Of a DNA stretch of 64,000 nt, positions 34,069-46,361 are shown one piece after another. The translations under genes were made by a program, and so were the position numbers. This DNA is from Diphasiastrum complanatum. Taxonomy: Eukaryota > Streptophyta > Lycopodiopsida > Lycopodiales > Lycopodiaceae. The notes below the pieces were generated by a model, which worked only from the letters and a program-made list of their open reading frames with translations, made no database searches and was not told the DNA's origin. The number at the start of each line of letters is the position of its first letter. Position 1 is the first letter of the stretch. The DNA is taken from contig CM055113.1 of NCBI GenBank assembly GCA_029204225.1, positions 29,963,220-30,027,219 of the forward strand, read 5' to 3'.

Positions 34069-36060
34069 TTAAGTAGTAAGTTGTGATCCCACTTGTACAA
34101 TCTTTTCCGGTTCTCCTGGTTCAGCAAAATTCATTGGCTGCGTCCTAGCTGGGCCATCGTAAACCTCTTTTGATTCAGGCACGTGTTCTTCAGGTTCACA
34201 ATGTGCTTTAGGTAACATGATAACCACATCATCTAGTGTATAACGTTTAAAATGTTCGGGCATATCATGCTGAACTACATCTGCTTGTTCTTTTTGGAAA
34301 GCCTTGGATCTTTGTTTAGCCTCCTTAGTAGGAATTGATCGTGGAGCTGATGACTTTCGGGATGATAAATCTTTCTTCACAGGTGAAGACTTCCTAGACG
34401 ATGATGTCTTGCTGGAAATCTGACTTGAAGGATCATTCTTGACTTTTCCTTTGCCTTTATCCAATAAGGGTGGCACTTTCTTTAAATCGATCTTTTGAGG
34501 GAGATTTTCCCATTTCACGATCGTATTATAATGTTGCTTAGCTTGTTTCTTCGTTATCGAACCTGTGATCCTGCCTCCCTTCAATATAACTGCTTTGGAC
34601 GGTTTGATTGTTGGTTCATCAGGAACATTACGCACTCCAAACCTGGTTGGATCCATATGATGTAGAATCTATTCATCCGTAAGTTCTACATTGCCATCAT
34701 AAGTTAAGGCATGGCCCACTGGTATGAGATCATCCACAATTGGATTTGGTATAGGTTCTGTTGATATTCAGGCTACATTCAATACATTTAGTGGAAATGT
34801 GATTGGTGTATCCAAAGTTCAATCTAATAAGAAAATCTTGCTCAACTCTGATTGAATATCTTGTTGACACATATATCCTGCTGTACAATCAATTGTTGCA
34901 AGAGCATCATTCCAATTGACAGTATCCATTTGAGAATCGAAGTGAACTCCCATTTTTTTCTCTGCTTGATCACAAGTGTGATCCGTTGTTGATGAATCGT
35001 CATCCGCTTTCTGAACCACTGGTTTGATAGTCCAAGTCGTAGGATCAACTTTAACTGCACATTCACGATTTTCAAAAGTGATTTTTTCGGTACCCTAGTT
35101 ATGAATTACTTACGCAACTCGTAACCATGGACGTCCTAATAGAACTCGGTAGACATTTGGTGCTTCTGGTAAGTCCATCACGACAAAAGTGATGACGAAC
35201 TGTACTCTTGCAATCATGACAGGTATATCTTCCACCATTCCTCGTGGATGAACTATTGTTTGATCCCGTAGCTTAAGAGCAAAAGTAGCAGGCTTAATCT
35301 TTGTAAGGCCCCATTTTGTACATAGCTTTGTAGAAATCAGGTTAACTCCTGAACCGCCATATATCGCGGCTACTTCTTTAGATAATTGTCAATGTTGTAT
35401 CGGCAGAGTGATATTCTTTTGTTCACTTTCCCAAGCGACTCCAACATGGAGTACATCGTTAGATTCTTCAAATCCAGCACAAGAAAGTGGCTCCTGGTGG
35501 ACTTCTAGTTCTTCTTGAGCTAACTTTTGCGCTAAGACTTCTTTAGCTTTTGGCACCAACTTTAGGAACTCTCCCATTGAAATATTGATCTTGCTAGACA
35601 AAATGTTCATGAGTAATTCTGTATGTGGTGCTTCCGGTTTAGTCATCTTGAAGGGTTCTGCGTGATGATGTAATTGATCATTCATATCCATATGTAAATT
35701 TCTTGGAGGCTGCAATGGTGATGACCCAACTTCAGCTTTTACTTTAGCAGCTTCAAGTTCCTCTTCTTGTTGCAGATGTTTAGTCCACTGTCTCATATCC
35801 TGATATCTTCGTTTTTCTACATTAAGATTTGGATAGACTCCCGATGCTGTTGGTGTTTTGTTCAATGGAATAGAATCAGCAAGTACTGGATCCACTACTG
35901 GTTCTTTTTGCTTTTGTGCTCTGGTGACCACCATCAAGGGTGCACTTGGTTTTTTTTGAGCTATTGATCCTTGCTTGATGGTTATCAAATTTACAGGTGT
36001 TGTAGCTGGTGGTGGCTTCGGTCTTGCTGGACAGTGCCCATATCCACAATCACGACATAG
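34069..36060 (-). pseudogene. Gypsy F gag-pol linker and protease region
   Basis: Open stretches at 34069-34656, 34819-35019 and 35389-35988 read as a Lys/Ser-rich linker (SSQISSKTSSSRKSSPVKKD) and a region where the protease is expected (minus-strand text around 35330-35380 resembles the Tat/Athila YGGSGVNLIST wording). Assignment is by position and partial text only. It is a fossil. Confidence 0.6.
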
Positions 36061-36084
36061 TGGTACAAATTTTTCTTTATTTGG

Positions 36085-37330
36085 TCATTCTGCAACTCTG
36101 TGATTTTCTCCACATGCAAAGCATCCAAGTGGTGCTCTGGTCCAATTTCTTGAGGCTTGCTGTTGAGCGACAACATAAATGGCATATTGTTCTGAAGATC
36201 CACCTTCCTGATCATTACCATAGCTCCATTGCTCAGCACTTACGTAAGGTTCTGGTTCCATCAAATTGGCAGGAGGAGCAGAGTGTTTTGGTGGGGTAGG
36301 AAAAGCTAGACGTTCCGGGTATCCAAGAGTAGATTGTCGTAGTCTTGTTGCTGGATTTCCTCCACATTGTGGATCTCGATATCCCATCTGGGCATACCGT
36401 TGCTGAATTATTCGAGGGTTGAAGTTGCAAAAAGCAGTCTCATGGTCAGGTGAATTACACAGATGGCAGACATTGAGTTCCATTCGTTTTTTCAATTGAG
36501 GACACTTGTTCATTGTGTGATTTCCTGTACAAATAGAATACCGGATATTTTTCCTGGTAGGAAAAGTCTTTGGAAACTTCTCAGAATCCTTGTTTGCTTC
36601 TCAGTGGAAATTTTTCAATGCTTTGATCTTCTCATCAAATTGCAACTACAACTTTTCCATCTGTTTCTACTAGGTCTTCCCAAGTTTCTCGAACTCATTG
36701 AGCATCATTATTGTAGTAGCATTGGCATTAGTCGACGCAATAGTGGTGGATGTCGTAGTAGTCTGCCCTGTTGTATAAGGCAACATACTGACATTCGGCT
36801 CATTATCTGAATCTTCATCCTCCTCTCGAATTGCATCGTCCATAGTAATTCGCAAAAGTGCGTTGATCCGTTTAAGTAGACCTGACAAAAACCACATAAT
36901 CATGGCATTTTCATTAATCAGCTCAGGTTTGCATTCAGATCTAAGACGTTTCACCCTTTCGATGTAGTCTCGAACCATTTCTCGCTCTCCCATTTTAATT
37001 TTACTTAAAAGTAGGAAAGGGTCTTCCATTAACTTCCGCGGTTTGAACTGTATGATAAGGGCTCACAACCTCCCAATCTATACGCTCAGTTTCATCTTGG
37101 TTATAGTACCAATCTTGTGCTACGTCTGTTAAGGCCATAGAAAATAGCTTAAGTTTATCTTGAGGATAAATCTCACCATAGACCTCACAAGATTCAGCAT
37201 AGATCTGAAGAAATCTAACTGGATCTGTTAATCCATTATATTTGGGTAGATCCAATCGGGGTGCTCTTCTAACAATAATTGGATTGATCTCCTGGGGAGC
37301 ACCTCCAGGAGCAGTTCTAGGGACAGCCAT
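36085..37330 (-). pseudogene. Gypsy F gag
   Basis: The start reads MAVPRTAPGGAPQEINPIIV, followed by RLDLPKYNGLTDPVRFLQIY and LFSMALTDVAQDWYYNQ, a Retrotrans_gag-type capsid start. Further on are REMVRDYIERVKRLRSECKP, an acidic linker, and a Cys/His cluster (CHLCNSPDHETAFC) that serves as zinc knuckle. A second one (CFACGENHRVAE) lies near 36110. It belongs to a broken copy. Confidence 0.85.
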
Positions 37331-37559
37331 CTTTACAAATTTAGATCAAATAGATAATGAGATTGGATCTAGATTTTTTCAAAAAACTATCTCGGATTAG
37401 ATCTGCTAGATCTATTCTACTTTTCAAGAATCTGATTCTATATGATAAAAAAATTTCCGAGATTCGATCAATTGATAAATCTCTCATAATCCAATCCAGA
37501 ATATATCATATTTGATCCAAATTTTGATAGAGACTTGATCTGGAAAATCAGAAACTAAA

Positions 37560-38170
37560 AATAGGACTGGCGAAGATTCGCTAGGCGAAGTTTGGCTCGG
37601 CGAAGTTTAAATAGTGCTATGTTGCGAAAAAAAAACTCTTTGAACACTTTTCTGGCAATTTCTTGAAAAATAACCTTCGCCGACTTCTCAGATTGAAGAT
37701 CTGACATAGATAAAACTATGGAAAACCAGACGAAGGTTTCTGACACAAGGAAATACAATTTTTGTAATCTGACGAGGGGCAAAATCAAGATTTTTTGTGA
37801 TTTGATCAAGAAGAATCTTTACCAAACTCAAAAATAGTATTTTTCTATAAATAAAATGTTTTGGAAACTCGACGAAGGTTCTGGCAAAGGATCAAGAGTA
37901 ATACTGGTAATTTTGCAAAAAAGTGACTTTTTTGACAAAAATATGACAATATGACAACTGATCCTCTGAAATCCTTTCTATTTTTGATATTATTCTTCGC
38001 CGACCTGGCAGTAGATAGATCTGAATCACATCTTAGCACAGTAAATCGAGCGAAGGTTCTTTTTCTGTATTTCTTACGGTTTTGATAAATTTTAGTGTTT
38101 TTTGACAGTTTTTTTGATGTTTTTGGAAATCTGCTGGGAGTTAATCTTTGCAACTCGGCGAAGGTTTTTT
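37560..38170. repeat. GCGAAGGTT motif cluster, leader of gypsy F
   Basis: The GGCGAAG(GTT) motif or its complement recurs about nine times (for example near 37568, 37583, 37597, 37674, 37729, 37872, 37997, 38050, 38157). It lies between primer site and gag. Several copies follow TC (TCGGCGAAGG). The cluster mirrors the one at 30740-31130. Confidence 0.75.
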
Positions 38171-38481
38171 GAAAGAGGGTAAAAATTTCTGAGCTCTGAT
38201 GACGCATTTTGCCTCTTTTTGACCAAATCTAACAGATTTGACCAATTTTTGTTGTTTTCTCTGATATTTCAGATCCAAAGAGATCTAAAGATTGGTGATC
38301 TGAATAGCTTTCCCAGTTTAATAATCAGATTAGATTTCAAACAAGCAAATCCACTCAAATCAAGCAAAATCAATCCCAAACTAACCCTAAAATGCAGATC
38401 TAACACTATTCATGCCACGACAAGATGCCTAATGCAAGCTAACCATCAGCCAAACATGCTGCAAACTGAAAAATTGGCGTA

Positions 38482-38501
38482 GCTCCCTGGCAACGGTGCC
38501 A
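38482..38501 (-). other. Primer-binding site of gypsy F
   Basis: The minus strand reads TGGCACCGTTGCCAGGGAGC four bases from the LTR. It is close to the Asp-tRNA type site TGGCGCCGTTGCCGGGGA used by Tat/Athila elements. Confidence 0.75.
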
Positions 38502-38505
38502 AAAT

Positions 38506-39264
38506 TGTAGTGGGTTTCTTTCCTTGCCTAACCTGAATCCAGGATCTAGTCAACCTAGCATCAAAGAGACAGAGTTAGTTGTCACGAGGACGTTTGTTCC
38601 CATGAGAGCGATAGTATAGTTCAGATTTCAACATGAATGGAGGATCTAACACTAACATCCATTAACACTAAGCATTAACATTACATCCATTAACCCTACT
38701 TCCATTAACCCTAAATCCACAACAATGATAGAAACTTACTCTTTTCTCTCTCCTTTTCTCTCTCACAAAAAGCATAAGAAATAGCAATCCCAATAATGAT
38801 CAAAACCAACAATTAGCAAATACAAAGGAAGCATGAGAAATGGAGGAAAAGAGAGGAAGAGCAAGGACATTCATCAATCCATTTCTAAAGAGAACCAATT
38901 TGCTTTATTGAAACGAGGAAATGAACATGAGGAGCAACTCGAGTTAGTCCCTTTTTATAGTAGAGAGGAGGACCCTGGCCTCTGAATCCTATTGGTCCAA
39001 CCTTGCCTCTCTTTTTATTCAAATTTTAAAAAATGTAGGAACCATCAAAATTGGAGGGAAACCCAACTTTATTCACTAACTTGGCATTTAGGCCCTGCGA
39101 CATTAAAAGTCCTGCAAAAAGGCCTGAAGTCCTTTATTAACTTTTAACTAATCAATCAAATATCTATGTGATCATCGGGTTGGACTTACACACGCAAGGT
39201 GCCAAATCCCTCTCACTTATTAACTAGGGTTAGGGTTGCCTTGGGATCTGCAAACCCTCCAACA
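38506..39264 (-). repeat. 5' LTR of gypsy F
   Basis: A 759-bp partner of 25558-26313, with the same TGTAGTGGG and CCTCCAACA ends, followed by TSD TAGAT. It keeps the TATA box at 38952-38959. Confidence 0.93.
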
Positions 39265-39469
39265 TAGATTGTTAGCACTCAAATTTTGCTAAATGAAGCT
39301 GGTTTTGAATCATACACTTAATCTCTTGACAAGGCTATGATATGATGTTGATTTTTCAGTTAATGAGGACCTTGAATGGATTATGTCAATCACAATTACC
39401 ATCTTCATTTCCATCAAATGAAATAATCTTTATATGTATGCAAGAACAATTAAATTAAGAGTAATGGAT

Positions 39470-40188
39470 CAAAAGAAGATTTCACATGTGTGAAGTACAA
39501 CCTCATGTATGGCCTTCTAATAGAGAATAAGTCACTTGAGCTTTTGATAGCATTCTACACAAGAAATTTCAAGCATTAGAGAAAAAAACACAAGCTAGAT
39601 CAAAAATTGCCAAAAAGTTCTTATTGAATCCACTCTCCAAGTGATATGTACAAATGAGCTATCTCCCCAAGGTATAGTAGCTCAGATTTCAGATTCAGGT
39701 CCCCTAGTCACACATGTAAACTTGACCCTTTTTTATCCATTTTGAGAAGAATCTTAGATTCTCATGGAGGGCGAGAAATACTTCCAAAATGTCTCTACAT
39801 TCTAGGAGCTCGATTTGGAGCTTATGCACATCAAATTGAATAGAATCTAAACATGATTTATTTTCTTTCTATTCTTCATCTAGCTATGTGCATGTGGCCT
39901 AGGCACATGGTCATCCAATATGATGCCAAGTGGCCAAAATCTATGGGCTAGAAATTTGACTATTTTTTCATAGATCCTAGATTCTAGGTAATTTGACCAA
40001 ATGAGCAGTCTAGCATACATGACTTGGATCTAACTAGGCTAGGATAATAATTCACAAGTGGGAATAGGCTCCACATGTGTGGGATCAACCTATTTACAAA
40101 AATACATGGTTTATCAAGTTTGCAATTCTTCACATAAAATGCCTAAAATAACCAAAACTAGTCAAGTGTAAGGTGACAAATTTTTACA
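39470..40188 (-). repeat. LTR remnant related to elements B and E
   Basis: Text such as TTTGCAATTCTTCACA (near 40125), CCACATGTGTGGGATC (near 40070) and a TTTTTACACTCCCTCTTCAA end with a polypurine complement match the layout of the B and E LTRs in minus orientation. The left edge is unclear. It is not paired in this window, so age is unknown. Confidence 0.45.
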
Positions 40189-40234
40189 CTCCCTCTTCAA
40201 CTATGCTTACTATTTTCACATCATGATATTGTTC

Positions 40235-40470
40235 TATCTTACGAATGTATCTTTCCTCTAAACATATATAAGGTACATGAAATGGAAGATTTCATAATTA
40301 ATATATGGAAAAATCAAATTCTTGCAAAAGGAATAACCATCTAGTGATTCTTCATGTATTGTAAGTTTTGTTAATTAAGTACAATAGTGGTTGGTGATCA
40401 ATGTAGAATACAAATAGTATAGCCACTAGGTTCTAAGAAGTTATAAGCTTTTGCATCATGGTCTAGTACA
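40235..40470 (-). pseudogene. Gypsy RNase H fragment
   Basis: The minus strand contains DHQPLLYLINKTYNT and RITRWLFLLQEFDF, matching the RNase H wording of gypsy F at 32469-32918. It is a short, broken, isolated piece. Confidence 0.65.
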
Positions 40471-40479
40471 CTTATGTGA

Positions 40480-41256
40480 ATGATAAGGGAAAATGATATT
40501 GGATTTATTCCTTATCTCCATAAATCCCATAGTTAATCTAGATTCATTCATGTTGCTACATATTTAATTCACATTGTCGCACAGTCTATAGAAATACATG
40601 GGAATGCTAGTCAAGTAGAAAATTGCCATGTGGCACCATTTTATCGATAGATCGTGCATTTCCATGTGAATGAGACATGGTTCCCACATGTGAGAGGCTA
40701 TTGCCACGTGTGTATATATCTGGAAAATTTCAGTAGGAGTTGATTTTGCAAGTTCCTATAAGTTAGAAAAATTACCTCAAATGATCAAGCAAAATCATGG
40801 CGAGGCAATGGCACCAAATTAGGATTCAAAGAGGCGGGGACTTATCTTGCATTTATTGGTCCCCACACGTGCCAAACCTGTTGAGTCAACATAACAAGTC
40901 AAAATGTACTTGATCTATTTAAGGATCATCAATGTGAATAAGAGATTTGATGAGAGATCTTGATTTTGAGTCAATACCTTGTTATTTTCACTATTTGTGT
41001 TGTGATTTCTTGCATTGAATGCTATCAATAAATAATGTACTCTAATCTCTGCTCACTGACAGTATTCCACACGTGTGAGGCCACTCTTGAACTATGTTGA
41101 TCATTTGTCAAGTTGTTCTTGCTAATTAGATGCAATTTTTGATCTAGATCTAATTCTAGACATTAGATTTGCGATTGATCTATCTAATTGGCACCCAACA
41201 CCTCTTGTGGATCAATTTTGGATCCAATTAAGGTCCTAAATTCAGTAAATTTAACA
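40480..41256 (+). repeat. 5' LTR of Copia K (left edge approximate)
   Basis: The right end AAATTTAACA directly precedes a primer site. The body shares phrases with the E LTR (GTGGCACCATT; a TTCCACACGTGTGAGG palindrome near 41070; CCAACACCTCTTG near 41195). The left edge could not be fixed. Confidence 0.55.
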
Positions 41257-42383
41257 TGGTATTAGATCCAAGTACAAGAGGCTTTGAAAATGATCAATGA
41301 GCATACCCAAATTAGCAAGTTTTTGAGTGTTTGATCTAATTTTGAGAGGGCGAGCTAGAAGTGAGTCGTAGCATCAGATGTTTTGGATCAAATTGAGTTT
41401 TTGGCTGCAGGTGTACTATTCACACGTGTGAGTCCATAATGGACCTATCTTACAAGTGCCTAACTTTGAATTTTTCCTAAATTTCACATACACATCCATT
41501 TTTCAAGATTTTTGGTGCATTGTGTAGTTCTAACTTCATAGTTTCCATATCAATGATTAGATCTTGCAATGAGTTATTGATGTGAATGTTTGGAAGCTTA
41601 GATCAAGCCCAAAGATTCATTTTTCAGATAGGGAGTAAGTTGTAGGGAGTATATTGCCAAAAATCATAGATATAGAGAGTGATTTGCTAGAAATTGGTAG
41701 TGATCTCATTGTACCATCAACCAAGCTTTATGATAGTTTGTGATAGTTGGATTGGGCCAAGACTAGAAGCATCTTGAGTTCTAGAAGTCTACCTTAGATC
41801 ATTCCATTGAGTGAAATCTTTGTGAATTTCAAATGCAAAATCATTCATTATGGCATCCATGGGTGGATTTTTTCTAGAAGCCAATGAAAGGCTCACATCC
41901 ACTAATTATTCCATTTGGAAAGTGAGAATGGAATCACTTTTGGTTCTCCATGATCTCTATGACATTGTCCTAGAAGAGGAAGATGAACCTATTGGTGGAC
42001 AAGAGCAAGCTAGATACAAGAGAAAGGCTAGATTGGCCTTACATTACATCAAGATGAATGTGAGCAACGACCTCTTGAAAGAGGTGTCATCTTGTATCTC
42101 GGCCAATGAGGCTTGAGATTCATTAAAAGGTATTTATGAATCCAATAACACTTCAAGGATACTCATGCTTAGGAATCAAGTGCTTCAAATCATGAAAGGA
42201 AGTAGAGAGAGTGCACAAGAGTATGTGCTTAGGATCAAATCTTTGAAAGAATTGGCTTCAATTGGAGATTAAGTCCAAGATAATGAACTTGTGCAAGTCA
42301 TTCTAAATGGACTAAGTGAAGATTATTCTAATCTAGTCCAAATTTTTGCATCCATGATAAGTTACCTACAATTGACAAGTAGA
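41257..42383 (+). mobile_element. Start of Copia K: primer site, leader and gag
   Basis: The primer site TGGTATTAGATCC plus AAGTACAAGAG is followed by a 570-bp leader and gag text from 41850: MASMGGFFLEANERLTSTNY, SIWKVRMESLLVLHDLYDIV, later ESNNTSRILMLRNQV and QVILNGLSEDYSNLVQ. It is the same family style as element B gag. No protease or pol follows; the text ends where the gypsy L LTR begins. It is broken. Confidence 0.75.
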
Positions 42384-42390
42384 TATTTAT

Positions 42391-43635
42391 GATGGACGGA
42401 TCATAAATAGATACTTAATTATTGTTCGAGGATTATAGGGAATTGTGGTGATTCTTAAGTGTGGTGAATAATTTTTGTTCAGTTGTTGGCTGATTCTGGC
42501 GAATCCCCAAGATACTCAAACAGAATTACTCGAGAGCACCTCCCACCTTAGACCGAGGAGGTCTCTGAGAAGACGAGACGAACAAAGACTAAGAGCCGAG
42601 TATGAGAGCCCAGGAATACTAGTAGTAATGATAAACAAGAACTGTGTAAGCCTCATGGTGAATCTTGAAAGATGGAATGCTCATAATGAACCATTACAAA
42701 ATTTGATGGCAAATTTCCATTTTCATCTATCAAAGTTTCAAGATGGTTTCATCTATCAACGGTAGAGACTGCCTTGAACTGTAGCAACCACATCCCACCA
42801 CAAACAGACCACATTTAGACCACATTCTATTGTTGGCTTTACAACATCCCAATCAGCTATGCCTCCAACTAATCCAAGCTATGGCTGCCTCCCAACTAGC
42901 ATGAACTAAGGCTCAATTCAACTAGCATGGTTTAGGAAGCTAGAATGCCAAAGGTAGATAGGGTGGTGAGTATTGTGAGGGCAAGATCCACTCTTTCTTG
43001 CATAAGCTTATCTTGTTGCTAACACAAATGAGAAGATACTATTAAGAAACCCTAGATTAATCACTATGGTTGCCCCCCAACTAGTGGCTTAGATTAAATC
43101 TAAAGCTAAAACCCTAATCTTCCTTGAATCCCAACCCTTAATTTGAGACATTCCCTTCCAAACTAAGGTGGCTATCCTAAACCCTATCTTGAGGCTTACC
43201 CAACCAAGAGGAGACAACTAACTCAATAATACATTCCATACAATAGTTTACAACCAAAGGGAAGATCCACAATGGGGAGACACAAGAGAGATGAGAAGAT
43301 CCAAAATGTAGAATTCCTCTACAAGTGTTCACCTACAAATGGGCTCTCCACATTGGCTTATACTTGGAGGCCCTTGTTTTACAAAGAACCGTCAAAAACT
43401 CGAAACTTGATAATTTAGTTAAGTTACAAGCCATAGTAATTTAAGTATAGAACTAAGTCACTTACAAAAGCTTCCATGGGACAAACCCCCAATGGACCAT
43501 GTGACTTATATATATAAGCTAGGTTCCATGGGACAGACCCCCAATGGACCTAAGCTAGAGCTGCTTTAATTATATGACTTGAGCTAACTTGAATTACCAT
43601 ATGGCTAGAATATTCGCAGAGAATATCAACCTACA
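42391..43635 (-). repeat. 3' LTR of gypsy-like element L (left edge approximate)
   Basis: The right end CAACCTACA is followed by TTATCCCCTCC (43636-43646), the complement of a polypurine tract, and by interior text that resembles the start of the gypsy F interior (GGCGGTCCCACACC against GGTGGTCCCACGACACC). The left edge at TGATGGACGG is chosen by the TG rule only. No partner LTR is in the window. Confidence 0.5.
43473..43550. repeat. Duplicated CCATGGGACAGACCCCCAAT unit
   Basis: Two copies (43473-43498 and 43526-43550) are nearly identical and each can pair CCATGGG with the CCC...ATGG end. They lie in the L LTR. Nothing suggests coding. Confidence 0.7.
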
Positions 43636-46361
43636 TTATCCCCTCCGTTAAGAACTTGGCGGTCCCACACCAAGTGCAATGTTAAGACCCCGCTCCTTAT
43701 GGTGTTGGAGGAGTAAAAGTCGGTGCAGCTTTTAGATGTGGAACTTTTTGTAAAGTGTTGCTCCATAGGAGATAAAGCTTTGAAGAAGTACGAGCATCTC
43801 TAGAAGATTTGGATTGAATCAAGTTGGAGTCGGCTTGTTGATGACTTGCTTCCAATTGCTCATGCTTGTGATTCAACGGATGATGTAAACGAGCTTAGTA
43901 TTTCTTGAGACATGATGTGAATGCCACACAAGGGGTTACTGAAAGGCAGTGAGATGAAGATGGAGTGGGTGTAATAGGGGGTGTTGTAATCTCGGAAGTG
44001 GTGAATGTCGATAGATGGAAGGGACTAGATGGATCAAAATTCCTTTGCTCATTACTGTCTTCTGAAAGTACTTTTGTCAGCAAAAGTTTTCGATTTGACA
44101 TTTCTTGCAGCTGTTTGAATTTTTTTTTTTTTTGGACTTATGACATGGCTCATAATCGTTGTTGGAAACCTCTAACATCCTTGAGTTCGTTGCTTCAAAT
44201 GCCAAACTATATCAATGGTATGTTGTAGATGGCGTAGATTTGTCTGTGTCACGAACACAAAGGTACTATAGTTGATAAACTATTGTCTTCGAAAATACTT
44301 TGTTTACAGAGATCTCCTTTTTTTATGTTGTTGTGCCACTGCAACTTCTTTGAGTTCTTTGCACAATTTGAGAGCTCTTTGAATTGTAACAGTTGTATCT
44401 AGAAACTTGTATGACGTTTTTTTTTTTTCATACACTTAGTCATGTGCTTTGGAGTTATCAAGAAGCTGATCTCTTTTGCGACAACACGACTGGCATTTTA
44501 TTGGTGTCTTGCCTCTATCATTCTTGATTTATTTCCTTGGAGCTTTTAAACAGCATCACTGGTCTGCTACAGATGTCGTAGAGTTGTTTGCTTTACAAAG
44601 TGTTTCAATTCATAACCCAGAGCAAGCTCAGATCGATCCATCGGGTGGAAATGAGGTCTTGAAACAAGGATGGGAGAAGTGAGATGAAGTTTCAAGATTG
44701 ACCATATGGTGGAATATGAGAGAATGAATGGATGGAAAAAAGAAATGAGATAAGTATTGTGTGGTTTTCCATATCTCTCCATAATATAACCAATGCTCTT
44801 TGTACAATTCTCCACAGAATCATGACTGCTCGCCTTTTGAAATAGTTTTGTCATTGATCGTGCACTCATAACTTCAATCTCTGATTGACGTGAGATTCCT
44901 TCAGTTTGCGTAGGCCTATGGGATTTTGCTCGTTGATGACTTGTGCTTCTTGTGGCCTCCATAGATGATCAAATGAATGACGTAGAAAAATGGTAGTATA
45001 TGCTTGAGATACGATTATGAGCACTGCTCAATGTACGTTCGTCCAATGAAGCATCGTTGTTGGCGTTGGTAGGAACACTCATCGTCTGCGTCGGTTTGCA
45101 TATAGCTTTTTCCTTTGATGTGACTTGAGATCCCATCACTGGTACAAACTGCTACTTTGTTGGTTAGGTGATGGTGATGGCGAGGCAACTGGAAAAGTGT
45201 GGATAAAAACCAACTGCTTATTGATGATGGTGATGGTGGTGTTGTCGCAAATATTCCATCTTGTTGGGAAGACGGATCTTTGTCCCTGGATCATGATTGC
45301 ATTCTGATAAGATGCTCCATTTGTTTCATACTGAGTAGATGTTGTTGAAGTCCCTTGATTGCCCTTTTTGTTTGAATTGAAACTTGTTGAAATCATTGAT
45401 AAAGATGTAGAGATATATTCCAATGACAATTCGTGTGATACTGCGACTGCAGAAGTAGAATAAAATTGTCGATGAAATATCACCGATAGTGCTTCTGCAA
45501 AAGAAAACACACCAAACCATACGAGAATAGAACAAACAAACAGGCAGCAACAAACGACATAGTTGACAGGACAAAAATTGAAATAAGAGAAAAAATGAAA
45601 AATTATAGCAGATAACTCTATAGAAGAAATTGCATGTCACTCTTAAACCAAACTCTTGCAATCCAGTATCAAACTTGGCACAAGGCCAAAGCTACAGTGT
45701 TACAAAAGAAAAACAAGTGATAACATATAACATTTACGTAACATGTAATAAGACAATTATGTCATAGATTACTTTCACTCAGTTAAAACATATGGGTTAT
45801 CATCTAGACACAAATCTCATGATTCATCAGGCGGTAGCTCAAAACTTGGCTCCAGGGTATGATATCAATTGCTTGGTCATAGAGACGTAATGAAGACATA
45901 GATCTTAGGTGGAACATTCTCGGTCTTATCTATGAATAATGTTTGAGATAGACCTTACGTGGTTGCTAGATAGGATGTAACTTTATTTGGATGAGAAGCA
46001 ACTATGTATCCGTGGATGAAAAAAGAATCAGTAAGACTAGACGAGCCTAGACATATCTAATACTACTAATTTTAGTAAGGTGCAAATGGATCAACTTGAT
46101 GAGCAGACACATTGGTATCTTCTATATAGTACATCGTTGGGTCTATGTAGTCGGAATTAACTTGTGTGATAAACGATGTAGCAATATGTTGACTTGCTAC
46201 AAAAAATTGTTGTGTTGGATGGGGAGCGATCGGTCGTGGATAAGAAGACTCTGGTTGAGAATGTAAAAGTGGTGTAGGATGGTTCATAGAACCAGAGGAT
46301 CAAGGTTGATGAAAAACTGGGCCTATTGGCCTTGGTTGGCCTATGTTGATGAGGAGCTGAG
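43636..46361 (-). other. Interior of element L with unassigned Ser/Thr/Gln-rich ORFs
   Basis: Minus-strand open stretches at 46072-46287 (MNHPTPLLHSQPESSYPRPI...), 45136-45510 (Ser/Thr/Asn-rich), 44567-44962 (MEATRSTSHQRAKSHRPTQT...) and 43895-44101 (MSNRKLLLTKVLSEDSNEQR...) look more protein-like than chance, and the last is preceded by a polypyrimidine run and CAG at about 44110. I recognise no family. By position this could be the extra-ORF region of L, a captured or host gene with introns, or decayed sequence. Confidence in any one reading is low. Confidence 0.3.

Larger units (their letters stand above)
25558..39264 (-). mobile_element. Ty3/gypsy retrotransposon F (Tat/Athila-like), full span, broken
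   Basis: Two LTRs (756 and 759 bp) bound a 12.2-kb interior and are flanked by exact TSD TAGAT (25553-25557 and 39265-39269). Minus-strand order is primer site (Asp-tRNA-like), leader with GCGAAGG motifs, gag, protease region, reverse transcriptase, RNase H, integrase without chromodomain, a spacer with more GCGAAGG motifs, an extra ORF region, polypurine tract. The LTRs differ at about 42 positions (5-6%), so it is a few million years old. It is broken, with many breaks. A solo R LTR is nested in the extra ORF region. It is itself inserted at the end of the Copia remnant at 23296. Confidence 0.93.

Noticed and set aside
44100-44140. Poly-T runs near 44125 and 44415 as possible SINE or processed-gene tails
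   Set aside because: No flanking duplication, no RNA polymerase III boxes and no matching coding body were found.
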